Origin: Fen-999 sp044220545 | GTDB taxonomy: Bacteria; Pseudomonadota; Gammaproteobacteria; Burkholderiales; Rhodocyclaceae | Assembly (NCBI GenBank): GCA_044220545.1 | Contig: JBGAQX010000027.1 | Location: forward strand, 1-45,858 | DNA: 45,858 nt | Direction: 5' to 3' | Part shown: positions 6,992-14,627 of the stretch, piece by piece | Numbering within the stretch: the first letter of the stretch is position 1 | Layout of the letters: every line of letters begins with the position of its first letter | The notes under the pieces: model-generated | The model's input: the letters and a program-made list of their open reading frames with translations, nothing else | What the model was told of the DNA's origin: nothing | The model's database searches: none | Program-made: the position numbers and the translations under genes

Positions 6992-7501
6992 CTACCAGCC
7001 CCAGCCGCCACCGTCGTAGCGGTTGTTGCCCCAGCCGCCGCCGTCATAGCGGTTGTCGCCCCAACCCGAGCCGTAGCCGTCCATGTCGCCGCCCATGTTG
7101 AAGCCGAAGTTGCCACGCGCCGACCCGCGCCCGGTGCCACGGCCATAGCCGCGCCCGTAGCCACGGCCGTAGCCATAGCCATCGCCGTAACCATAGCCAT
7201 CGTAGTAGCCCGGACCACCGTAGTACCCCGGGCCACCCCAGCCAGGACCACCGTAGTAACCGGGGCCACCCCAGCCAGGGCCGCCGTAGTAACCCGGACC
7301 GCCCCAGCCAGGGCCGCCGTAATAGCCGCCACCCTGATTGGCGTTCTGGTTGCCACGCGGTGCCGACTGCTGAGTCTGGCCGGTGCCAGGCGCCATGTAA
7401 GGACCAGCCGGGGCCTGCGGCGCGGCCGAAGCCACGCCAGCAGCGCCAAGACTGAGCGCGGTAGCCAGAGTAATTGCTGTTATTTGAAAACGGTTATGCA
7501 T
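6992..7501 (-). CDS. Secreted Gly/Tyr-rich protein, sulfur-globule-protein-like
   Basis: The product is 169 residues. A signal peptide (MHNRFQITAITLATALSLGA) is cleaved near AASA, followed by a Pro/Gln/Asn-rich spacer. Next come GGPGWGGPGYY repeats (about 65-100), a DGYGYG/GRGYGRG arginine-rich block (about 103-130), NFGFNMGGDMDGYG, and a GGGWGNNRYD tail. The FGFNM and GRGYG elements recall the CV1/CV2-type sulfur globule proteins of purple sulfur bacteria. The start at 7501 is supported by GGAGGAG at proper spacing; an in-frame ATG 15 nt upstream sits inside that site and is unlikely. It is the first gene of a two-gene unit. Confidence 0.65.
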   Translation of the reverse strand: MHNRFQITAITLATALSLGAAGVASAAPQAPAGPYMAPGTGQTQQSAPRGNQNANQGGGYYGGPGWGGPGYYGGPGWGGPGYYGGPGWGGPGYYGGPGYYDGYGYGDGYGYGRGYGRGYGRGTGRGSARGNFGFNMGGDMDGYGSGWGDNRYDGGGWGNNRYDGGGWGW

Positions 7502-7778
7502 TTGGCGCTCCTCCATTAAGTGAGTACAACGGTGCTACTGCGAGAAACAGTTGTCACGACTCGCCACGCGGTTTGTTCACTTCATCCCGGATGAGTCACG
7601 ACGACTGAACAATCCGGCGCCCACGGGGCACCGAAGAAAACAGGCTGTCTTGAAGAATTCTTACCCAAATTCGCCGGTCAATGCAAGACAGGGCATCGAT
7701 GGCGGCACCGCTGACGCTTGCCTGCGGCGACGTACATGCTATCGAGCCGAAGTTCGCACCGGGTGACGCTTCTCGCTG

Positions 7779-8432
7779 TTATGCCCCGGTCACCACCACC
7801 ACATGCACCCGATACGGCCCATGCGCGCCGAGCACGATGGTTTGCTCGATGTCGCCGGTGCGCGAGGGGCCGGAGATGAAATTGACGGCGCGGGGCAGTT
7901 CGTTGCGTTCGGCGCGCGCCAGATTCCAGGCTTCTTCCATGCCGGGCACGAGGCGGGAGGCGGCGACGATGGCGATGTGCGTTTCGGGCAGCAGGCTGAC
8001 CGAACCGGGCGTATCGGGGCCGGAGAGCAGCATCAGCGTGCCGGTTTCGGCGATGGCACAGAAGCAGCCGGTGATGCCGACCAGATCAGCGTCGACGGCA
8101 CCGCGCGGCGCGAATTCGATGCCCGCCGCGTTCCAGTCGTGACCGGCCACCAGTGGCCAGCCGACGACCTTGGTCGGCAGTTGATTCGCCGTCAGGTAGC
8201 GGGCCACCGCGGCGGGCACGGCCGGCCATTCGGCTACGATCTCGACCGTCGTCGACAGGGCCTCGGACTTGCGCTTGAAGCGTTCCAGCAGATCGCCGTC
8301 GACTCGCGGCCGGGGGCCCTGTTGGCGAGCCGCCAGGCAGGCGTCGATGGCGCGGCGGGCGGGCGCGGCATTGTCGGCATTGCGGCCCAGCTTTTCGCGC
8401 ACCCGGCCCAGAATATCGTCACGAGCAGTCAT
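7779..8432 (-). CDS. lutC: LutC/YkgG-family lactate utilization protein
   Basis: This is a 217-residue LUD-domain protein, third component of the LutABC iron-sulfur complex that oxidises L-lactate to pyruvate. Family segments visible are DADLVGITGCFCAIAETGTL and SLLPETHIAIV, followed by the C-terminal SGPSRTGDIEQTIVLGAHGP, which is diagnostic of LutC. Its start overlaps the stop of the dehydrogenase gene by 4 nt (ATGA). It is the last gene of the operon; about 260 nt without a gene follow before the globule-like gene. Confidence 0.9.
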   Translation of the reverse strand: MTARDDILGRVREKLGRNADNAAPARRAIDACLAARQQGPRPRVDGDLLERFKRKSEALSTTVEIVAEWPAVPAAVARYLTANQLPTKVVGWPLVAGHDWNAAGIEFAPRGAVDADLVGITGCFCAIAETGTLMLLSGPDTPGSVSLLPETHIAIVAASRLVPGMEEAWNLARAERNELPRAVNFISGPSRTGDIEQTIVLGAHGPYRVHVVVVTGA

Positions 8433-9376
8433 ATCACCCGGTTCCTTTCCTCGCCCCGCACAAAGGCTTCGATGTTGTCGATCAACTGATCGGCCAGCAC
8501 TTGCATGGCCTGGCCGGACGCCCAGGCGACGTGCGGCGTGACGATCAGGTTGGGTAGTTGGCAGTCAAGCAGCGGATTGTCCCCGCGCGGCGGTTCCGTC
8601 GACAACACATCGAAGCCGGCGCCGGCGACCCAGCCCTCCCGCAACGCCTCAACCAGCGCCGATTCATCGACCAGGCCGCCACGCGCGGTGTTGATGAGCA
8701 GGGCATCGCGCTTCATGGCGCGCAGTTCCGCCGCGCCGATCATGCCGCGCGTCTGCTCGGTCAACGGGCAGTGCAGGGAGATCGCATCGGACTCCGCCAA
8801 CAAGGTTTCGAAGGAAACATAACCGGGCCGCACGGTGGCCACGCCCTTCCGTTCGCCCCAAAGAACGCGCAGGCCGAACGCCTCGGCGAGCCGCGCCACG
8901 CCCTGCCCGAGCGAACCACGCCCCAACAGGCCCAGCGTCGAGCCGGTCAGATCGCGGATCGGGTGGGCGAAGAAGCAGAAGGTCGACGCGCGCTGCCATG
9001 CGCCGGCCGCCACGTCGACACGGTAGGCGGGCAACTGGCGACGCAGCGCCAGCAGCAGCATGAACACGTGTTCGGGCACCGTCTGGGCGGCGTAACCCCG
9101 AATGTTGGTAACGGGCAGCTTGTGCTCGCGACACCAGGGCAGGTCGATGTTGTCGGTGCCGGTGGCCGCTTCGGCGATGAGCCGCAGCCCGGGCAGGCGC
9201 GCCAGCAGTTCGCCTCGCAGCACCGCCTTGTTGATGATGACGATGGTGGCGTCCTTGACGCGCTCGTATAGCTCTTCGGGCGCGGTCTGGGCATACTCGG
9301 TCCAGGCGTGGGGAAAGGTCGGCCGCCTGACATTGGCGCGCACCGAATCCTTTTCCAGGAAGACAATCCGCTCCAT
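8429..9376 (-). CDS. D-2-hydroxyacid dehydrogenase (hydroxypyruvate/glyoxylate reductase-like)
   Basis: The 315-residue NAD(P)-dependent dehydrogenase has a split catalytic domain around a Rossmann fold (GLLGRGSLGQGVARLAE, about 150-166). The catalytic Arg is in NTARGGLVDE and the catalytic His in TPHVAWAS; TPH(I/V)AWAS is typical of the glycerate dehydrogenase/hydroxypyruvate reductase branch. It probably interconverts a 2-oxo acid and a D-2-hydroxy acid. It is embedded between lutB and lutC with 1-nt and 4-nt overlaps, so it is translated with the lactate-oxidation complex. Substrate is not deducible from sequence alone. Confidence 0.85.
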   Translation of the reverse strand: MERIVFLEKDSVRANVRRPTFPHAWTEYAQTAPEELYERVKDATIVIINKAVLRGELLARLPGLRLIAEAATGTDNIDLPWCREHKLPVTNIRGYAAQTVPEHVFMLLLALRRQLPAYRVDVAAGAWQRASTFCFFAHPIRDLTGSTLGLLGRGSLGQGVARLAEAFGLRVLWGERKGVATVRPGYVSFETLLAESDAISLHCPLTEQTRGMIGAAELRAMKRDALLINTARGGLVDESALVEALREGWVAGAGFDVLSTEPPRGDNPLLDCQLPNLIVTPHVAWASGQAMQVLADQLIDNIEAFVRGEERNRVI

Positions 9377-10785
9377 CAGCGCTTGCCCGGCGCGTACAGG
9401 TCACGGAAGGTCTTGCCCTCGGGCGCCGGAAAATCGCGGCCGCGCGTCCATTCGGGCGCGACGCCGAGCACGCGGATGCGGTCACGGCCGGCGGCCAGCC
9501 AGTTGAGATAGCGCACACCGAACCGGGTACCCAGGGCATAGAGCTTCGGCCGGCAGGCCACCCAGGCCCAGGCCTTGAAGGCGAGGCGCTCCATGAGCGG
9601 GCGCAGGTTCTTCTCCACCTGCTTTTCGCGCAACTGGCGCAGCAGCTCCGGCAGCGGAATTTTCACCGGGCAGACGACGCCGCACTGATTGCACAACGTG
9701 GCCGCGTGCGGCAGGTCGATGGCCTGGTCGAGGCCCATGAAGAGGGGCGTCAGCACCGAGCCCATCGGCCCGGGATAGACCCAGCCGTAGGCATGGCCGC
9801 CGATGGTCTGATAGACCGGGCAGTGGTTCATGCAGGCGCCGCAGCGGATGCAGCGGAGCATGTCCTGGAACGCCGAGCCGACCAGATCGGCGCGGCCGTT
9901 GTCGACCAGCACGAAGTAGAGGTGCTCGGGACCGTCCGCTTCGTCCGGCTGTTTGACGCCGGTGAGCAACGACACGTAGTTGGAGATCGACTGGCCGGTG
10001 GCCGAGCGGATCAGGAGGCGCAGCAGCAGCGACAGGTCCTCCAGGGTCGGGATCACCTTTTCGATGCCGGTGACCACCACATGCACGCGCGGCAGGGTGG
10101 TGACCATGCGGCCGTTGCCTTCGTTGGTGACCAGCGCCACCGAGCCGGTTTCGGCGACCAGGAAATTGCCCCCGGAAATGCCCATGTCGGCGTCGAGAAA
10201 GTGCTCGCGCAGCGTTTCGCGGGCCTCGCGGGTCAGCTCGGGAATCTCGGTCTTGCGCGGCGTGCCGTGCACCCGCGCGAACAGGTCGGCGACCTCGTGG
10301 AGACCCTTGTGCACCACCGGCGCGATGATGTGCGAGGGCGGTTCGTTGTCGTTGATCTGGAGGATGTATTCGCCGAGATCGGTTTCCACCGGCCGCACGC
10401 CGGCGGCCTCCAGCGCATGGTTGAGGCCGGCCTCCTCGGAGAGCATCGACTTCGATTTGACGGCCTTCTTCACGCCATGGCGACGGGCGATGTCCACCAC
10501 ATGGCGGCAGATCTCGGCGCCGTCCCTGGCCCACAAGACGGTGGCGCCGCGCGCCGTGGCGGCGGACTCGAACTTCTCCAGCCAGAGGTCGAGGTCTTGC
10601 AGCACCCGGTTGCGCACCGCCTTGCCCGCTTCACGGGTACCCTCGAAATCGTCGATTTCCTTGATCGCCACGGCACGCTTGTCGACGAACTTGCCCTTCG
10701 AGGTACGCATGTTCGCCTGCAACACGGGGTTGGCCAGCGCGGCCGACGCGTTGGCCTTGAAGAACATCGAGCGAATTTGCATCAC
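9376..10785 (-). CDS. lutB: LutB-type iron-sulfur lactate utilization protein
   Basis: The product is 469 residues. An N-terminal LUD domain (SKSMLSEEAGLNHALEAAGV; GISGGNFLVAETGSV) is followed by a ferredoxin-like domain. Two 4Fe-4S motifs, CIRCGACMNHC and CNQCGVVC, lie at about 310-375, and a C-terminal domain follows. It is the electron-transferring core of LutABC. Overlaps of 4 nt with lutA and 1 nt (TGATG) with the dehydrogenase show translational coupling. Two adjacent ATG codons are possible starts. Confidence 0.92.
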   Translation of the reverse strand: MMQIRSMFFKANASAALANPVLQANMRTSKGKFVDKRAVAIKEIDDFEGTREAGKAVRNRVLQDLDLWLEKFESAATARGATVLWARDGAEICRHVVDIARRHGVKKAVKSKSMLSEEAGLNHALEAAGVRPVETDLGEYILQINDNEPPSHIIAPVVHKGLHEVADLFARVHGTPRKTEIPELTREARETLREHFLDADMGISGGNFLVAETGSVALVTNEGNGRMVTTLPRVHVVVTGIEKVIPTLEDLSLLLRLLIRSATGQSISNYVSLLTGVKQPDEADGPEHLYFVLVDNGRADLVGSAFQDMLRCIRCGACMNHCPVYQTIGGHAYGWVYPGPMGSVLTPLFMGLDQAIDLPHAATLCNQCGVVCPVKIPLPELLRQLREKQVEKNLRPLMERLAFKAWAWVACRPKLYALGTRFGVRYLNWLAAGRDRIRVLGVAPEWTRGRDFPAPEGKTFRDLYAPGKR

Positions 10786-11507
10786 TTGTCCCCCGTCAGC
10801 ACTTCGGCAATGTGCAAGACCCGCGTCTTCTCGTCGCCCATGCGGCGCAACTTGCCTTCGATATTGAGCAGGCAGCCGAGGTCGCCGCCGACGATGGCGT
10901 CGGCGGCGGTGCTACAGGCATTGGCGCATTTGCGCTCGGCGATGGCGGCCGATACCTCGCCGAACTTGACCGAGAAGGTGCCACCGAAACCGCAGCATTC
11001 CTCGGCGCCCGGCATTTCCCGCAACTCGACGCCGGGCAGCCTGGCGAGCAGTTCACGCGGCTGATTCTTGATGCCCAGGCTGCGCAGGCCCGTGCAGGAA
11101 TCGTGATAGGCGACGCTGCCGTGAAAATCGCCGGGCAGTTTGTCGATCCTGGCGACATTGACCAGAAAATCGGTGAGCTCGAAAACACGGCTGGCCAGCG
11201 CCACGGCGCGGCCGTGCCATGCGGGATCATCGGCAAGCAAGCCCGGATACTCGGTGCGAACCTGGTCGGCGCAGGAGCCGGACGGCGCGACAACGTATTC
11301 GTAGCCCTCGAACTCGGCAATCAGCTTTTTCGCCAGCGCGGCGGCCGAGGCCCGGTCACCGCCGTTGAAGGCCGGTTGTCCGCAGCAGGTCTGGGTTTCC
11401 GGCACGATGACCTCGCAACCGGCCGCTTCCAGGAGGTGAATGGCGGCAAACCCGATGCGCGGCCGCATGATGTCGACAAGACAGGTGACGAACAACGCTA
11501 CCCGCAT
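10782..11507 (-). CDS. lutA: LutA-type (Fe-S)-binding protein, CCG domain
   Basis: This 241-residue protein has two cysteine-rich CCG domains: ETQTCCGQPAFNGGD (about 38-52) and GAEECCGFGGTFSVKF (about 178-193), plus single partner cysteines. Such domains bind Fe-S clusters in LutA, glycolate oxidase GlcF and heterodisulfide reductase subunits. It is the first gene of the lutA-lutB-dehydrogenase-lutC operon and reads divergently from the IclR gene, with an 80-nt shared promoter region. Confidence 0.92.
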   Translation of the reverse strand: MRVALFVTCLVDIMRPRIGFAAIHLLEAAGCEVIVPETQTCCGQPAFNGGDRASAAALAKKLIAEFEGYEYVVAPSGSCADQVRTEYPGLLADDPAWHGRAVALASRVFELTDFLVNVARIDKLPGDFHGSVAYHDSCTGLRSLGIKNQPRELLARLPGVELREMPGAEECCGFGGTFSVKFGEVSAAIAERKCANACSTAADAIVGGDLGCLLNIEGKLRRMGDEKTRVLHIAEVLTGDK

Positions 11508-11528
11508 GGAATTCCCCCTGAACAGGTT

Positions 11529-11546
11529 TGAAACTGGAACGTTTCA
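11529..11546. promoter_or_regulatory. Palindromic operator candidate between lutA and the IclR gene
   Basis: TGAAAC (11529-11534) and GTTTCA (11541-11546) are perfect arms around TGGAAC, placed in the middle of the divergent intergenic region. IclR-family proteins commonly bind such short palindromes beside their own gene. No clear -35/-10 pair was recognised here. Confidence 0.5.
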
Positions 11547-11587
11547 CATTGTGGCATACTTCGCCGCCGACCAAAGAAGCCGCAGCC

Positions 11588-12385
11588 ATGCCCCGTACGA
11601 GCGCTCCACCACCCAGCACCGAAGCAAAAAATCCCATCCAGGTGGTCGAGCGGATGATGAAGTTGCTCGACGTGCTTTCCTACTATCACGACCCGGTCAG
11701 CCTGAAGCAGTTGTCGCTGGAGACGGGCTTGCATCCGTCCACCGCCCACCGCATTCTGGCCGCCATGGCCGCCACCGGCTTCGTCGAACGGGCCGAGCCA
11801 GGCACATACCGGCTGGGCATCCGGCTGCTCGAACTGGGCAATGTGGTGAAGTCGCGCATCAACATCCGCGAGTCGGCCATGGTGCCCATGCAGGCACTGC
11901 ACCAACGGATCGGCGAAAGCGTGAACCTGGGCGTGCGCCAGGGCGACGAGATCGTGTATGTCGAGCGGACTTCCAGCGGTCGCTCGTCGGTGCGGGTGGT
12001 CCACCTGGTCGGCGCCCGCGCGCCCTTGCATGTCACGGCGGCCGGCAAGCTCTACCTGGCCGAGGACGACCGTGAACAGTTGCGCGACTATGCCCGACGC
12101 ACGGGGCTGCCCGGCCTGACGTCGCACTCGATCACCGCGCTATCGGCGTTGGAGAAGGAGATCGAGCGGGTACGCCGCCACGGCGTGGCCTACGACAACG
12201 AGGAAATCGAACAGGGACTGCGCTGCATCGCCGCGCCGATACGCGATGACGCGGGCGACTTGGTCGCCGGACTTTCGGTATCGGCCCCGGCAGATCGCTA
12301 CGACCCGGAATGGATTCCCTTGCTCTGCGCCACGGCCAACGCCATCTCGGCGACCATTGGCTACGTCAAGCCGCCGGCACGATAG
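11588..12385 (+). CDS. IclR-family transcriptional regulator
   Basis: The product is 265 residues. The N-terminal winged helix-turn-helix spans about 15-75 (LKQLSLETGLHPSTAHRILA). The C-terminal ligand-binding domain has the family segments LHVTAAGKLYLAED and GVAYDNEEIEQGLRCIAAPI. It is divergent from the lut operon, which it most likely controls in response to a hydroxy or oxo acid. The start at 11588 (MPRTSAPPP) is preferred; an upstream in-frame ATG at 11528 would place the coding region over the operator candidate. Confidence 0.9.
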   Translation: MPRTSAPPPSTEAKNPIQVVERMMKLLDVLSYYHDPVSLKQLSLETGLHPSTAHRILAAMAATGFVERAEPGTYRLGIRLLELGNVVKSRINIRESAMVPMQALHQRIGESVNLGVRQGDEIVYVERTSSGRSSVRVVHLVGARAPLHVTAAGKLYLAEDDREQLRDYARRTGLPGLTSHSITALSALEKEIERVRRHGVAYDNEEIEQGLRCIAAPIRDDAGDLVAGLSVSAPADRYDPEWIPLLCATANAISATIGYVKPPAR

Positions 12386-12395
12386 CCGGCGTCGA

Positions 12396-13367
12396 TCAAC
12401 CCGCGGCGGGCGGCTGAGTCAGGGCGGCGCTTTCTATCCAGCGCTTGATCCGGTTGGCGTCGCCAATGCGGGTCAGCTTGCCCCAGGAGTCGAGCAGCAC
12501 GATGATCATCGGCTTGTTGTTCACCCAGGCCTGCATGACCAGGCACTTGCCCGCCTCGTTGATATAGCCGGTCTTGGACAGGCCGATATCCCATGAGTCG
12601 CTCTTCACCAAGCTGTTGGTATTGTGGAAGGACTGGGTCCGGCCGGCGATGTTGACGTCGTATTCGGCCGTCGTCGAGTACTGCCGAATCAGGGGATATC
12701 TGTGCGCGGCGGCGACCAGCTTGGTCAGATCGCGAGCGCTGGAAACATTGGCGGCGGTAAGACCGGTCGAGTCCTCGAAGCTGGTGTCGGTGAGCCCCAG
12801 TTCCTTGGCCTTGCGATTCATGGCGGCGACAAAGGCGGTGCGACCACCCGGATAGTGCCGCGACAGGGCGGCGGCGGCACGGTTCTCGGAGGCCATCAAG
12901 GCCAGGCGCAGCATTTCCTCCCGCGTCAGTTGCGTCCCGACCTTCAGGCGGGAACGCGTTCCTTTCAGGGTGTCGACATCCTCTTCGCCGATCACCAGCT
13001 CTTCCGTCAGGCTGGGCTTGGCGTCGAGCGCGACCATGGCCGTCATCAGTTTCGTGATCGACGCGATGGGCACCTGGGTATTGGGGTTCTTCTCGAACAG
13101 TACCGCGCCGCTAGTTTGGTCCACTACCACCGCCGAGGCGGATTGGACCACCAGATTGCCGGATTCGTCACGCCGGGGAGACAGTTCGGCATGCTTCCTG
13201 TGCTTGGTCTTGGCCGCAGGCTTGGCTTTTACCTTGACGTGCTTCTGCTTCTTGACGACCACCGCCTTCTTTCTGGGTGCGGCCTGCGCCTCGCCGGACA
13301 GGGGTCCGAAGCCGGGGCCAACCGCCAGTCCGGCCGACACCAGCAGCAGCAATAGAGCCTTTTTCAT
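12396..13367 (-). CDS. pbpG: D-alanyl-D-alanine endopeptidase, PBP7-like
   Basis: The 323-residue exported serine peptidase is of the S11 family. After the signal peptide (MKKALLLLLVSAGLAVGPGF, cleavage near AQA) comes a very basic Lys-rich linker at 33-60. The catalytic domain then carries SxxK (Ser103-Ile-Thr-Lys106), Ser160-Glu161-Asn162 and Lys265-Thr266-Gly267. It lacks the C-terminal domain of PBP5/6, as expected for PBP7, which cuts D-Ala-mDAP cross-links. The start at 13367 follows GGAGAAG. It is convergent with the IclR gene, 10 nt apart. Confidence 0.88.
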   Translation of the reverse strand: MKKALLLLLVSAGLAVGPGFGPLSGEAQAAPRKKAVVVKKQKHVKVKAKPAAKTKHRKHAELSPRRDESGNLVVQSASAVVVDQTSGAVLFEKNPNTQVPIASITKLMTAMVALDAKPSLTEELVIGEEDVDTLKGTRSRLKVGTQLTREEMLRLALMASENRAAAALSRHYPGGRTAFVAAMNRKAKELGLTDTSFEDSTGLTAANVSSARDLTKLVAAAHRYPLIRQYSTTAEYDVNIAGRTQSFHNTNSLVKSDSWDIGLSKTGYINEAGKCLVMQAWVNNKPMIIVLLDSWGKLTRIGDANRIKRWIESAALTQPPAAG

Positions 13368-13472
13368 CAACTTCTCCAACGCAACATGTCGCCAGTCTAG
13401 CATCCGGCTGCCGCTGAGCAAGTCTTGTATCGGCAATATTTTCAATAAATCAATGGAGATAGCCGAGAAACC

Positions 13473-14627
13473 TCAAGCCATATCGAGATCAAGGAAGGCG
13501 GTGATTTCGCTGCGCCGAACCATGGCATCCCGGTAGCCCAGGTCGATCAGGTGGCGGATATATCGGGCCTCGAACAGCAGATAGCTGGCAAAGGCCCCAC
13601 CGGCGGTGTCGCGAACGCCCATGCCCCGCAACAGCATCCGCACCGCCCAGGGCAGGTCCGAGGCCATGCGCGCGGCGAGAATGTCGAGCCGTTCCGAGGG
13701 TTGAATGACCAGGAGATCAATAGGGCGCCACGACAGCCCCTCCCGCCGCCGAACCTCCTCGGAAATGCCTGCCGATAGCTGATTCACCTGACTCATCCGC
13801 TCGATGTCGGCGGCGAGGCTGTCAACGTAGATCCCGGACAGCACGTGCCCAGAGATGTCGGCCAGGCTGGGATAGGCTTTGCTCAGGGACCGGTCACCCT
13901 CGCCAGCGGCCATGCGGCCGGTGCCGATCACCAGAATGCGCTCGGCGCCCAACCGGACGGCCGGTGACAAGGGCGCCAGCTCGCGCATGGCGCCGTCGCC
14001 GAAGTACTCGCGATGCAGCTTGACCGCTGGAAAGAGGAAAGGTACCGCCATCGAGGCCATGACATGTCCGATATTCAGGGCCACGTGGGCACCCACGCGC
14101 TGGACGCGCTGCCAGGGTTCGAGGTCGGCCCGCCCCTGAAAGAAGCTGACGCATTGACCGGAGCCATAGCCCGAGCAGGTGATGCTGAGCGCGCGCAAGG
14201 CCTGGCTGGCGATAACTGTCTTCAGATTCCGGAAATCGAGCTGTCCGGCCAACCGACGTTGCAGGGGACCATTGTCGAGCAGGCCACGCGGCGCAAGGCC
14301 AAACAGCCAGCCGACACTCAGCGCCGCCAGCCAGTGACCGCCCGAAACGGCGACGCTCCAGGGGTCGGCGCGGTAGACGGCGCCGGCATGGAGGTCGGAC
14401 CAGAAGGCCTCAAGGGCATCGACGCCGGCGCCGAAATCATTGGCGCCAATGGCCAGGCTGGTGGCGTTGATGGCACCGCCGGAGACGCCGCAGTAGATGG
14501 AAAATGGGCTGGCTTGCGGCTGCGGCAGCATTTGCCGCAAGGCCTTCAGAACACCCACCTCATAGGCCGCCCTGGCGCCTCCCCCTGAGACGACCAACGC
14601 TGTCCTGGTGTCCGGCCCCGCCTTCAT
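13473..14627 (-). CDS. Patatin-like phospholipase
   Basis: This 384-residue protein is of the RssA/patatin family. The oxyanion-hole loop is SGGGARAAYEVGVL (about 14-27), the nucleophile Ser49 lies in GVSGG, and the catalytic Asp is in the later FGDGAM. The C-terminal third, with LLIQP-like SWRPIDLLVIQPSE and YLLFEARYIRHLIDLGYRDA, is typical of longer bacterial patatins. No signal peptide is seen. It probably acts as an acylhydrolase on phospholipids. The gene starts within the last 4 nt of maeB, so the two are co-transcribed. Confidence 0.87.
   Translation of the reverse strand: MKAGPDTRTALVVSGGGARAAYEVGVLKALRQMLPQPQASPFSIYCGVSGGAINATSLAIGANDFGAGVDALEAFWSDLHAGAVYRADPWSVAVSGGHWLAALSVGWLFGLAPRGLLDNGPLQRRLAGQLDFRNLKTVIASQALRALSITCSGYGSGQCVSFFQGRADLEPWQRVQRVGAHVALNIGHVMASMAVPFLFPAVKLHREYFGDGAMRELAPLSPAVRLGAERILVIGTGRMAAGEGDRSLSKAYPSLADISGHVLSGIYVDSLAADIERMSQVNQLSAGISEEVRRREGLSWRPIDLLVIQPSERLDILAARMASDLPWAVRMLLRGMGVRDTAGGAFASYLLFEARYIRHLIDLGYRDAMVRRSEITAFLDLDMA

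Noticed and set aside
6354..7019. Long plus-strand frame rich in Pro/His/Gly (GLPPHGLPPQ repeats)
   Set aside because: It is the antisense shadow of the GSPWG repeat gene; it has no signal peptide or ribosome binding site, and the minus-strand frame has both.
7502..7778. Sigma54 promoter upstream of the globule-like genes
   Set aside because: A TAGCAC...TTG look-alike lacks the conserved GG and GC positions at correct spacing.
9706..11064. Long open frame antisense to lutB/lutA
   Set aside because: His/Gln-rich shadow with no start signal; the lut genes are motif-complete.
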